From Geobacteraceae bacterium (GTDB lineage: Bacteria; Desulfobacterota; Desulfuromonadia; Desulfuromonadales; BM103), in assembly GCA_024641085.1 (NCBI GenBank), contig JAHEDT010000031.1, positions 1-34,825 of the forward strand: 34,825 nt of DNA, written 5' to 3'. Position numbers and translations under genes: made by a program. Shown one piece after another: positions 7,601 through 14,833 of the stretch (the stretch's first letter is position 1; each line of letters begins with the position of its first letter). The notes below the pieces were generated by a model, which did no database searches, had not been told where the DNA came from, and saw only the letters and a program-made list of their open reading frames with translations.

Positions 7601-7618
7601 GGGCCGGGTTGTCGGCCC
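7601..7618 (-). terminator. Short GC hairpin downstream of the Cys-rich gene
   Basis: GGGCCG (7601-7606) and CGGCCC (7613-7618) pair around a 6-base loop, just beyond the stop of the Cys-rich gene. There is no T-run, so it is a weak candidate for the end of the long minus-strand operon. Confidence 0.3.
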
Positions 7619-7633
7619 AAGGTTGATCAGCCC

Positions 7634-7819
7634 CTAGCTGCCGGTAGGTTTGTCTGGCTCGCTGGCGTTGAACTGCTCGAACAGAGCGATCTGTTCGGCG
7701 AAGGACATTCTCTTGCGGCATCCGGCGGCACTCTTCAGGCACAGCCGGCAGCGGTCCTCCGAACACCATTGGCATTGCCGGCAGTCGGGGCAAGGATGTT
7801 TCTGGTCACTTGTGGCCAT
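7634..7819 (-). CDS. Small cysteine-rich protein of unknown function
   Basis: A 61-residue protein starting at the ATG at 7819, inside the last codons of the upstream MATE-like gene (14-base overlap). It holds seven cysteines in its first 35 residues with CPDCRQCQWCSEDRCRLC spacing, then a short helix (FAEQIALFEQFN) and a polar tail. The CxxC pairs suggest a zinc or iron-sulfur site. The overlap suggests translational coupling and a shared transcript. A longer in-frame opening reaching 7924 is only antisense-free read-through of the upstream gene in another frame and lacks character. No family was recognised; similar tiny Cys-rich proteins occur in Desulfuromonadia. Confidence 0.65.
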   Translation of the reverse strand: MATSDQKHPCPDCRQCQWCSEDRCRLCLKSAAGCRKRMSFAEQIALFEQFNASEPDKPTGS

Positions 7820-9137
7820 CTTTGGATTGTAAAGCCTTGGCACCAAGCGGCACAAGCCCCCGGTCCTCGAGCAGTGTCCGACGCTGCCGGTAAAGGTAGC
7901 CCGCCTCGCAGCATTCCGCCGCAAGCAACAGCATAATGGCCACGGTGACCCCGGAGAAGGGCAGCGGCGGGATCACGATCAGCGGCCAGAGCACGACCAT
8001 GAGGATGGCTTTGTAAAATGTGGAACGGCCGAGCCGGGTGGTGAGGTGGGCCCCGGAAAACCAGCCGCGCAGCAAGTTGGCGGCACCGTAGAGCAGGGGG
8101 AAGAGGGCGCAGGCCGTCAGCGGCCAGGCGATATAGTGCCGCATAACGTCGTCCAGGCCCATGATGGAACCAAGGACCGGTGCGTTCAGCGGCCAGGCAA
8201 TCAGCAGCATGACCAGGGCCATACCGGCGCCGACCCTGATCAAAAAGCGCACCAGGACGGCGTTGTCGGCCGCTTCCGTGACCAGGGTCAGGTAGGCCTG
8301 CTGCAGGTTGCGCATCGGCCCGGCCAACAGGAAGAGGAAGCCGCGGATCACGCCGAAAGCCGCCAGCGCCAGGGTGCCGTCCGGCAATCGGCTGATGATC
8401 GCGTTGATCAGCAAAGGAACCGTCTGCTGCAGCCCGGAAGAGTAGGCCAGGGGCAATCCGTAACGCAGGATGTCGGCAAAGCTGCGCTCGTCATCCTGTG
8501 CCGCGGGCAATCTGACCCGCCAGGCAAAGAAAGCGATCACCAGGGTCTCCGTACCGACACAACCGAGCAGGGCGAAAGCTGCAACCGCGGTGCCGGTGAA
8601 CCACAATTGCCCCAGCCAGAGATAGACAAAGAGCATGGCGATCCTTACCGCCGTCGCCAGTGAGACCAGGGCGGTGCGCCGCGCGCGGATGACCAGGCCC
8701 TGGCAGAGTCCGCGCATACCGGTTATGAAGGGAAGAAAGACCATCAGGCCAAGAGCGTCCCGGGCGCCGGCGGCAACCTCCGGTGTCACTCCGAGCATGC
8801 GGTCGAGGATATAAGTGCCGAGCGGGCTGAAGGCGAGCAGGGCGAGCAGCATGGAGACCCAGGTGGCGATCAGCAGCACGAACAGGGTCATGGCGATCAG
8901 AGACCTGCGTCCGCGCACCATGGCGATGGTTATCGTGTGGTTCTGGTAGGACGGCGAGGCGACAAACAGGTGCAGGACCATGGCTACGGAGAACCCGGCG
9001 AGCAGCACCACGGCATGCTCCAGGCGGGCCAGGCCGGCGTTGATGATCGAGTGGGACACGCTCATGAACTGGACGTTGAGCAGCAGGGGGAAGAAGAAGA
9101 GAGCAACGTCTTTCTGAGTTAGCCGGGCATTGCTCAA
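7806..9137 (-). CDS. MATE/MOP-superfamily-like multi-helix membrane protein
   Basis: A 443-residue integral membrane protein with about twelve hydrophobic segments spread over the whole length, a layout like MATE or polysaccharide flippases of the MOP superfamily. I see a FFFPLLLNVQFMSVSHSIIN start, an internal repeat-like second half beginning near LRYGLPLAYSSGLQQTVPLL, and a charged cytoplasmic tail. Substrate is unknown. The start is TTG at 9137, overlapping the TGA of gph by four bases (TTGA), which implies translational coupling; a GAGG lies a little far upstream. Identity as a MATE-type exporter is moderate: the fold is suggested by helix pattern, not by a signature motif. Confidence 0.75.
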   Translation of the reverse strand: MSNARLTQKDVALFFFPLLLNVQFMSVSHSIINAGLARLEHAVVLLAGFSVAMVLHLFVASPSYQNHTITIAMVRGRRSLIAMTLFVLLIATWVSMLLALLAFSPLGTYILDRMLGVTPEVAAGARDALGLMVFLPFITGMRGLCQGLVIRARRTALVSLATAVRIAMLFVYLWLGQLWFTGTAVAAFALLGCVGTETLVIAFFAWRVRLPAAQDDERSFADILRYGLPLAYSSGLQQTVPLLINAIISRLPDGTLALAAFGVIRGFLFLLAGPMRNLQQAYLTLVTEAADNAVLVRFLIRVGAGMALVMLLIAWPLNAPVLGSIMGLDDVMRHYIAWPLTACALFPLLYGAANLLRGWFSGAHLTTRLGRSTFYKAILMVVLWPLIVIPPLPFSGVTVAIMLLLAAECCEAGYLYRQRRTLLEDRGLVPLGAKALQSKDGHK

Positions 9138-9775
9138 GGTGTCTCGACCTCGGGGAAGAGCCGTGCCAGGTCAGCCGTAGTCTCGGCCTGGAAGTCCGCC
9201 CGCAGGCCGTCGTCGTGGCCGAGCCCCCAGGCACAGAAGCATGATTTGACCCCGGCCGCATGCGCGGCGCGCAGGTCGACATGATGGTCGCCGAGCAGCA
9301 CCGTTCGCTCCGGCCTGCTGGCGAGTCGCTTCAGGGCATGGTTGACCATGTCCGGGTGCGGTTTTCTCTGCAGCGCCAGTTCGGCGCCGATGACGTCCAT
9401 AAAGAACCGGGCAAGTCCGAGGCGCTCGACGATGATTTCGGCCAAAGCCTGCGGCTTGTTGGTGACCACGGCCATCGGCCGGTTGCGATGCATGTCGAGG
9501 AACGCCGTGATTCCGGGGTAGACCAGGGTCTCGTCGGTCAGGTGATCGGTGTAGATTTCCATGAAGCGCTTGCGTCGTTCCTGGTTGAACAGCCCTTCAG
9601 GAAGCGCTCGCCGGAGCAGCAGGCCAACGCCATCACCCACGTAGGACCGGACCTGGCCAGTGGTCACTGGCGGCAGGCCAAGTTCGTCCCGCAACAGATT
9701 GACCGACTTGCTGAGGTCGGGAATCGAATCGACCAGGGTGCCGTCGAGATCGAAGAGAAAAGCGTTGATGGACAT
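9134..9775 (-). CDS. gph: Phosphoglycolate phosphatase-like HAD hydrolase
   Basis: A 213-residue HAD-superfamily phosphatase. Motif I is FLFDLDGTLVDS near the N-terminus, with the nucleophile Asp and the following Asp. Motif II is VVTNKP, and motif III/IV is the segment around KPHPDMVNHAL and LLGDHHVDLRAAHAAG. The cap between residues ~15 and ~85 fits the Gph/PGP subfamily, which removes 2-phosphoglycolate formed during DNA repair or side reactions. It sits between yggS and the MATE-like gene and overlaps the latter by four bases. The substrate is inferred from family likeness only; other small phosphate esters are possible. Confidence 0.85.
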   Translation of the reverse strand: MSINAFLFDLDGTLVDSIPDLSKSVNLLRDELGLPPVTTGQVRSYVGDGVGLLLRRALPEGLFNQERRKRFMEIYTDHLTDETLVYPGITAFLDMHRNRPMAVVTNKPQALAEIIVERLGLARFFMDVIGAELALQRKPHPDMVNHALKRLASRPERTVLLGDHHVDLRAAHAAGVKSCFCAWGLGHDDGLRADFQAETTADLARLFPEVETP

Positions 9776-9866
9776 GTGATAACCAGTGGCGCAGAGCGCG
9801 GAAGAGGGGGTAAGTTGTAAGCCCTAAAGCCCTATAGTCTTAAAGCCTCGCCCCTCCAGATTTTTC

Positions 9867-10550
9867 CTAGCGGGCACCGAAGATGGCGGTGCCGATGCGG
9901 ACCAGGGTCGCGCCCTCTTCGATGGCGACCTCGAAGTCGTGACTCATGCCCATGGAGAGGTCCTGCATGCTGACGTTGGGCAAATCGAGGGCTGCGACCT
10001 GCCCGGCCAGTTGCCGCAGCTGCCGGAAGTAAGGACGCACTTGTTCGGGGTCATCGTACCATGGGGGGAGGGCCATCAAACCCCTGATGCGGACGTGCCT
10101 GAGGGGTGCAACCAGGCGGACCAGTTCGACCGCCTGCTCGGCCGTGGTGCCCGCCTTGCTCGTTTCCTCGCCGAGGTTGACCTGGATGAGAATGTCGACG
10201 CAGCCAGCGTCTTTGCCCCACTGGCGATCGATTTCCTCGGCCAGGGAGAGCCGGTCGACGGAGTGGATCATGGCAACCTTGCCGCGCAGGTATTTCACCT
10301 TGTTGCTCTGCAGGGCGCCGATGAAGTGCCATTCGGCAGCTCTTTGCACCGCGTCGATCTTGGCAACGCACTCCTGAACATAACTTTCGCCGAATAGCGG
10401 CTGCCCGGCGGCGATAGCGGCTTCGATGGCTGCGGCTGGTTTCTTCTTCGAGACGGCGACCAGACGGACCTGGTCCGGGTCGCGGCCACAGGCTTGGCAG
10501 ATGACGCTGATCCGCTCCCGGATCGTTGCGATGTTGGCGGCGATATCCAT
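9867..10550 (-). CDS. yggS: YggS/PLPBP-family pyridoxal 5'-phosphate homeostasis protein
   Basis: A 227-residue protein of the PLP-binding family that keeps free pyridoxal phosphate and amino-acid pools balanced but has no known catalytic activity. The PLP lysine lies in VAVSKKKP near residue 36. Further family motifs are FGESYVQE, WHFIGALQSNK, ILIQVNLGEETSKAG, RGLMALPP, LSMGMSHDFEVAIEEGATLVRIGTAIFG. It covers the full usual length. It is six bases downstream of maf in the same orientation, so the two are probably one transcript. Confidence 0.95.
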   Translation of the reverse strand: MDIAANIATIRERISVICQACGRDPDQVRLVAVSKKKPAAAIEAAIAAGQPLFGESYVQECVAKIDAVQRAAEWHFIGALQSNKVKYLRGKVAMIHSVDRLSLAEEIDRQWGKDAGCVDILIQVNLGEETSKAGTTAEQAVELVRLVAPLRHVRIRGLMALPPWYDDPEQVRPYFRQLRQLAGQVAALDLPNVSMQDLSMGMSHDFEVAIEEGATLVRIGTAIFGAR

Positions 10551-10556
10551 AGAGCC

Positions 10557-11165
10557 TCAGTCTGAACTGCCGAACATCTCCACGGCGCCCAGCTCTTCCA
10601 GGGCCGAGATCACTGCGCAGAGCGGCAGGCCGACCACGTTGGTATAGCTCCCCTCGATGCGGGGGATCATGAAAGCGCCGACCCCTTGGATAGCGTAGGC
10701 GCCTGCCTTGTCGAAAGGCTCTCCTGTGGCAATGTACCCCTCGATTTCGCGGCGTGTCAAATTTTTGAAAAAGACCCTGGTGGCGACGGCGGCACTGAGC
10801 GTGCGGCCACTCCGGCGATCATGCACCGCATAACCCGATATGACCCGATGGCTGCGTCCGGAGAGGCTGGCGAGCATGCTGGCGGCCTCGTCGGCGTCGG
10901 CCGGCTTGCCAAGAATGGCCCCGTCTCGTACCACCACGGTATCGCTGCCGATGAACCAGCGTCCGCCCTGATGGGGTCGGCCAGCGACTTCCATGGCCTT
11001 GTCGCAGCTGAGCCGCACGACGTGGGATTCCGGGGTCTCACCCGCAAGCAGGGTTTCGTCCGCCTCGCTGGGAACGACCTGAAAGGTGATGCCGACCTGG
11101 GCCAGGAGCTCACGACGTCGGGGAGACGCTGAGGCGAGAACGATCTCTGCAAGGGTGTGTGGCAT
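10557..11165 (-). CDS. maf: Maf-family nucleoside triphosphate pyrophosphatase
   Basis: A 202-residue house-cleaning enzyme that hydrolyses non-canonical or modified nucleoside triphosphates (dTTP/UTP or m7GTP types in this family) to monophosphates. It shows the N-terminal LASASPRRRELLAQVG motif, the GSDTVVV segment with the catalytic Asp, LSGRSHRVISGYAV, and the GEPFDKAGAYAIQG signature near the C-terminus. The ATG at 11165 has GGAA upstream and gives a typical start; an in-frame TTG at 11177 has no ribosome site. It is 15 bases after the diguanylate cyclase gene and 6 bases before yggS. Confidence 0.95.
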   Translation of the reverse strand: MPHTLAEIVLASASPRRRELLAQVGITFQVVPSEADETLLAGETPESHVVRLSCDKAMEVAGRPHQGGRWFIGSDTVVVRDGAILGKPADADEAASMLASLSGRSHRVISGYAVHDRRSGRTLSAAVATRVFFKNLTRREIEGYIATGEPFDKAGAYAIQGVGAFMIPRIEGSYTNVVGLPLCAVISALEELGAVEMFGSSD

Positions 11166-11180
11166 GAAGAGTTCCAATGA

Positions 11181-13232
11181 TCAGTTGTGCTGAGAATCGC
11201 GATACGCCAGGAGGGCCTGGTTTTCCATTGAAGGGTCGTACAGCACCAGGCGATTACGCCCCATGGCCTTGGCACGGTAAAGCGCCAGGTCGGCGGCATG
11301 AATCAGTTCGTCGGCGGTCACGCCGTCTGAGGGGAAAGCCGCGATGCCGAGACTGGTGGTCAGGCGGCCGAGTGGCAGGTGGCTTTCGCCGGGGAAACTC
11401 TCGCTCTCGATGGCGTGGCGGATGCGTTCACCGACGAAAACCGACTCCTGCTTGTCGGTCCCGGGCAGGATCAGGCAGAACTCCTCGCCACCATAGCGTG
11501 TCGCGATATCCATCTCGCGGGCACTGCGCCGCATGAGTTGGGCGGCTTTGCGCAGGGCGTCGTCGCCGGCCAGGTGGCCGCAGATGTCGTTATAGATCTT
11601 GAAATTGTCCAGGTCGCTCATAATCAGGCAGAAGCTCTGTTGCTGGCGTTGGCTGCGGCTGAATTCCTCCTGCAGGCGATTCTCCAGGAAGCGCCGGTTA
11701 TACAGGCCGGTTAACGGATCGGTAATGGCGAGTTTTTCGAGCTGGCCGGCCTTTTCCAGGATCGCTACCCGTTTCAGCATGAGCACGGCATGCTTGGCGA
11801 AGGTCTGCACCAGGTTGAGATCGGCTTCCGTAAAGTTGTCGCCGCTGCTCTTGTCAGCCAGGTTGAGTACGCCGACCAGGCGGTTCTCGAGCTCCAGGGG
11901 GAGGCTGACGAAGGATTTGGTCTTGAAACGCGGCCGGTTCCTGGTCGCCACCCGCTTGTCCCTTTCGATATCATTGACCAGCATCGGAAACCCGCTCTTG
12001 GCGACCCGACCGGCGATTCCTTCGCCGTAGGAGACGGACATGGCTTTGGCCAGTGAAGGTGTCATCCCTTTGGCCACAGCGATTTTCAGGGTGCCGTCGT
12101 TTGAATCGAGCAGCATCAGAGAACCACTGGTTGCAGTGAGGAGTTCGGCCGATAATCCAAGGATTTGCCGATAGAGTTCCTGGCGGCTTTCAACCAGAGA
12201 CAGAGAGCTGATCATCGAGACGAGACGACCGGAAGACTGCCGCTCACGGAGATGTCCCTCGGCGGTCTTGAGGCTTTCCAGGCGTGTTGCCATGCGGTTG
12301 ACGAGCAGCTCGATCAAGGCCTGGTCGCGACCGTGCAGGTCGACGTCGAGAATCGCGATGGCACCATAACGGTTGTCATTCTCCACCAGGGGGAAGATCC
12401 AGGCAGAGCTGGTCTCCAGACCGGGGAAGAGGGCCTCCAGGTCTGAGTCCGACAGGGTTTCCGGGTGGCCGGAGGATTTGACCAGATAGTCGGCCAGGCG
12501 TTTCTGATCAAGCCGGAAGCTATCCGGGGCGAGACCGAGCGTCGAATGGACCGTCATGGTATGTCCAGGCTGCTGGAGGGCGATCAGAATCCTGGGCAGG
12601 TTGAAGAGCACGACCAGGGCTTCACTGACGACCGCCATGGCCTGCTCGCTGTCCTTGCTGTCGGCAAGATCACGCGCCAGTTTCTGCACCGCTTCAAGTC
12701 GCCGGGTGGTGCGGGCCAGGCTGAGTGTGTGGACCTGCTGTTCGAGCAGCCGCGGCAAGACTCGGGAAATCTCTTCGGCGGTGGTCTCCGCCTCCGTCAG
12801 GCTGGGCAGTCGGGGGGCTTCGGCTTCGATAATGACCTCGTCCGCCGGTATCTCACCGTCTAGCGCACCAGACTTGACCGTCGGTTTGCGTTCAGGAACG
12901 CCACCGCCGATCAGACAATCGGGCAGGCCTTTGCTGTCCGGCAGAGGAATGATGAAACCGATCAATCCCCGCGGGCAGGAGCGAACCACCGGCTGGCTGG
13001 TCAACAGGGCCTGGGAGAGGTTCTCCTCCCAGGCTTGAAAACATTCAGTGGTGCAGAGTCTTTCGCCGTCGAAGGGCGAGCAGGCTTCACGCATTGCCTG
13101 CAGCAGGCCCTTGCGGCCATGCTGCTCGGAGTAGAGCGCCAAGTTGAAAGGTGCGGTGAGCGGGTGCTGGCGCAACATTTCAAGCAGGTCACGTGGGTCG
13201 ACCAGTTTGACGGATGGGCCTGTTAATGCCAC
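11181..13232 (-). CDS. Diguanylate cyclase with PocR-like sensor, GAF domain(s) and GGDEF domain
   Basis: A protein of about 683 residues. The N-terminal ~120 residues contain a Cys-bearing sensor segment (SPFDGERLCTTECFQAWE, later SCPRGLIGF) that resembles PocR-type ligand or redox sensors. A coiled linker (~155-190) and two GAF-like regions follow (about 200-330, with weak similarity, and 360-500, clear: GSLMLLDSNDGTLKIAVAKGM). The C-terminal GGDEF domain is intact: DPLTGLYNRRF, then YGGEEF as active site and an upstream REMD that fits the inhibitory I-site RxxD. It should make cyclic-di-GMP with product inhibition. GTG at 13232 follows GAGGTG by six bases; GTG at 13241 is the alternative. 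It heads the maf-yggS-gph run. Confidence 0.9.
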   Translation of the reverse strand: MALTGPSVKLVDPRDLLEMLRQHPLTAPFNLALYSEQHGRKGLLQAMREACSPFDGERLCTTECFQAWEENLSQALLTSQPVVRSCPRGLIGFIIPLPDSKGLPDCLIGGGVPERKPTVKSGALDGEIPADEVIIEAEAPRLPSLTEAETTAEEISRVLPRLLEQQVHTLSLARTTRRLEAVQKLARDLADSKDSEQAMAVVSEALVVLFNLPRILIALQQPGHTMTVHSTLGLAPDSFRLDQKRLADYLVKSSGHPETLSDSDLEALFPGLETSSAWIFPLVENDNRYGAIAILDVDLHGRDQALIELLVNRMATRLESLKTAEGHLRERQSSGRLVSMISSLSLVESRQELYRQILGLSAELLTATSGSLMLLDSNDGTLKIAVAKGMTPSLAKAMSVSYGEGIAGRVAKSGFPMLVNDIERDKRVATRNRPRFKTKSFVSLPLELENRLVGVLNLADKSSGDNFTEADLNLVQTFAKHAVLMLKRVAILEKAGQLEKLAITDPLTGLYNRRFLENRLQEEFSRSQRQQQSFCLIMSDLDNFKIYNDICGHLAGDDALRKAAQLMRRSAREMDIATRYGGEEFCLILPGTDKQESVFVGERIRHAIESESFPGESHLPLGRLTTSLGIAAFPSDGVTADELIHAADLALYRAKAMGRNRLVLYDPSMENQALLAYRDSQHN

Positions 13233-13321
13233 CAGGGTCACCTCAATGCAAGGGAATGCCGCTGCACAGCGGCTCGATGCGGCTGTTGTCTGTAATCCTG
13301 AACGTTAGCAGGTATTCAGGG

Positions 13322-14650
13322 TCAAGGCAATCCCGTAGATGCCATCGGCAGGCAGGATCGCCACGTCTCGAGGTCGGCCAGCGCACGGTCAGCCAGGGCC
13401 TGGCGCCGGTCGCGCCTTTTGCGGGGCTTTTGCCCGAGCTCCGGGAAAAGGCCGTAGGTGATGTTCATCGGCTGAAAATTTTGCGCCGAGGCATTGGCGG
13501 GATAGTTGAGCAGGGCGCCGAGCGCCGTGGTCGGCGGCGGTGGCTGGAAGCTCTGCCCCTGGGTGCAGGCAGCGGCAGAAAGCCCGGCCAGGAAGCCGCT
13601 GGCCGCGGATTCGACGTAACCCTCGATACCGGTTATCTGCCCGGCAAAGAAGATCCTCGGTGTCTGTCTGAGCTGCAGGGTTTCGGCCAGGCATGCCGGT
13701 GCATTAATGAAGGTGTTGCGATGCATGCTGCCCAGGCGGGCAAATCTGGCATTTCCCAGGCCCGGAATCGTGCGGAAAATGCGCCGTTGTTCCGGATGGG
13801 TCAACTTGGTCTGAAACCCGACCAGGTTGTAGAGGGAGGCATGACGATCGTCCTGGCGCAGCTGAACCACGGCGAAAGGCTCGCGACCGGTGCGCGGGTC
13901 ACGCAGGCCAACCGGTTTCATCGGCCCGAAAGCCAGGGTCATCTCACCGCGTTCGGCGAGCACTTCGATCGGCATGCAGCCTTCAAAGTGGACAACTTTC
14001 TCGAAAGCATGCGGAGCCACCTTGTCAGCCTTGCAAAGGCTGTCGACAAACGCCAGGTATTGCTCCCTGTCGAACGGACAGTTGAGATAATCGGCCCCGC
14101 CCCGGTCGTAGCGCGAAGCAGCATACACCTGGTCGCGATCGATTGATTCCGCCTCAACGATCGGTGCTATGGCGTCGTAAAAGTAGAGGTGCTCCTGGCC
14201 GGTCAATGCGGCGATCTTGCCCGCCAGCGCGTCGGAGGTCAGGGGCCCGCTGGCGATCACGACCAACCCGTCTTCGGGGATGGCGGTGATCTCACGGCGC
14301 TGCAGGGTGATCAGCGGGTGCCCGCTGATCACCCTGGTCAGATGATCGGCAAAAGCGTCACGGTCAACCGCGAGGGCCCCCCCCGCCGGCACGGCGTGGG
14401 CGTCCGCCACGGTGATGAAGAGGCTTTGGCATCGGCGCAGTTCCTCCTTGAGCAGGCCGACGGCATTATGCATGCCGGTGCCGCGCAGGCTGTTGGAACA
14501 GACCAGTTCGCCAAGGCGATCGCTCTGGTGGGCGGGAGTCATGCGCTTGGGGCGCATTTCGAAAAGCTGCACCGGAATCCCGTGCCTGGCTAACTGCCAG
14601 GCCGCTTCACAGCCGGCCAGCCCGGCGCCGATGATGGTCACAGGTGTCAT
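13322..14650 (-). CDS. trmFO: Folate/FAD-dependent tRNA (uracil-54-C5)-methyltransferase TrmFO
   Basis: A 442-residue flavoprotein that methylates U54 of tRNA to ribothymidine using methylenetetrahydrofolate and FADH2. The N-terminal FAD motif [18 protein letters not shown] is clear. Family motifs [56 protein letters not shown], and [19 protein letters not shown] are in order. The ATG at 14650 gives the standard TrmFO start; a TTG at 14665 is less likely, and neither has a strong ribosome site. It follows topA and its terminator on the same strand, a common neighbour pair in this group. Confidence 0.97.
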   Translation of the reverse strand: MTPVTIIGAGLAGCEAAWQLARHGIPVQLFEMRPKRMTPAHQSDRLGELVCSNSLRGTGMHNAVGLLKEELRRCQSLFITVADAHAVPAGGALAVDRDAFADHLTRVISGHPLITLQRREITAIPEDGLVVIASGPLTSDALAGKIAALTGQEHLYFYDAIAPIVEAESIDRDQVYAASRYDRGGADYLNCPFDREQYLAFVDSLCKADKVAPHAFEKVVHFEGCMPIEVLAERGEMTLAFGPMKPVGLRDPRTGREPFAVVQLRQDDRHASLYNLVGFQTKLTHPEQRRIFRTIPGLGNARFARLGSMHRNTFINAPACLAETLQLRQTPRIFFAGQITGIEGYVESAASGFLAGLSAAACTQGQSFQPPPPTTALGALLNYPANASAQNFQPMNITYGLFPELGQKPRKRRDRRQALADRALADLETWRSCLPMASTGLP

Positions 14651-14780
14651 GATGATGGTTCGCAATCTGTTTCTGGTCGGATTTGCTCTGAACGGCAGAA
14701 TCTCAGTATACCCTGAATCAGTGCCTTGTGCTCACTGCCGTCAATGAGCTCCTTGAGGCGGGTCTTTCGTCGCGGGAAGA

Positions 14781-14808
14781 CAAAGGCCGGGCGAAAGCCC
14801 GGCCTTTG
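14781..14808 (-). terminator. Strong GC hairpin downstream of topA
   Basis: CAAAGGCCGGGC and GCCCGGCCTTTG form a perfect 12-bp stem around a 4-base loop, 26 bases beyond the topA stop. On the minus strand CTTTGTCTT ends the stem region, so termination of topA is likely. trmFO would then need its own promoter or read-through. Confidence 0.8.
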
Positions 14809-14833
14809 TGGTCTGAAAGGATCAAGCCGTGTC

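Noticed and set aside
13232-13260. Sigma-54-like GGCATTCCCTTGCA before the diguanylate cyclase
   Set aside because: GG and GC are separated by nine bases rather than ten and the site abuts the start codon.
14647-14780. Minus-strand open frame with a protein-like tail ([18 protein letters not shown]) between topA and trmFO
   Set aside because: It has no ATG, GTG or TTG start after the topA stop and is the read-through of another topA frame across the terminator hairpin.
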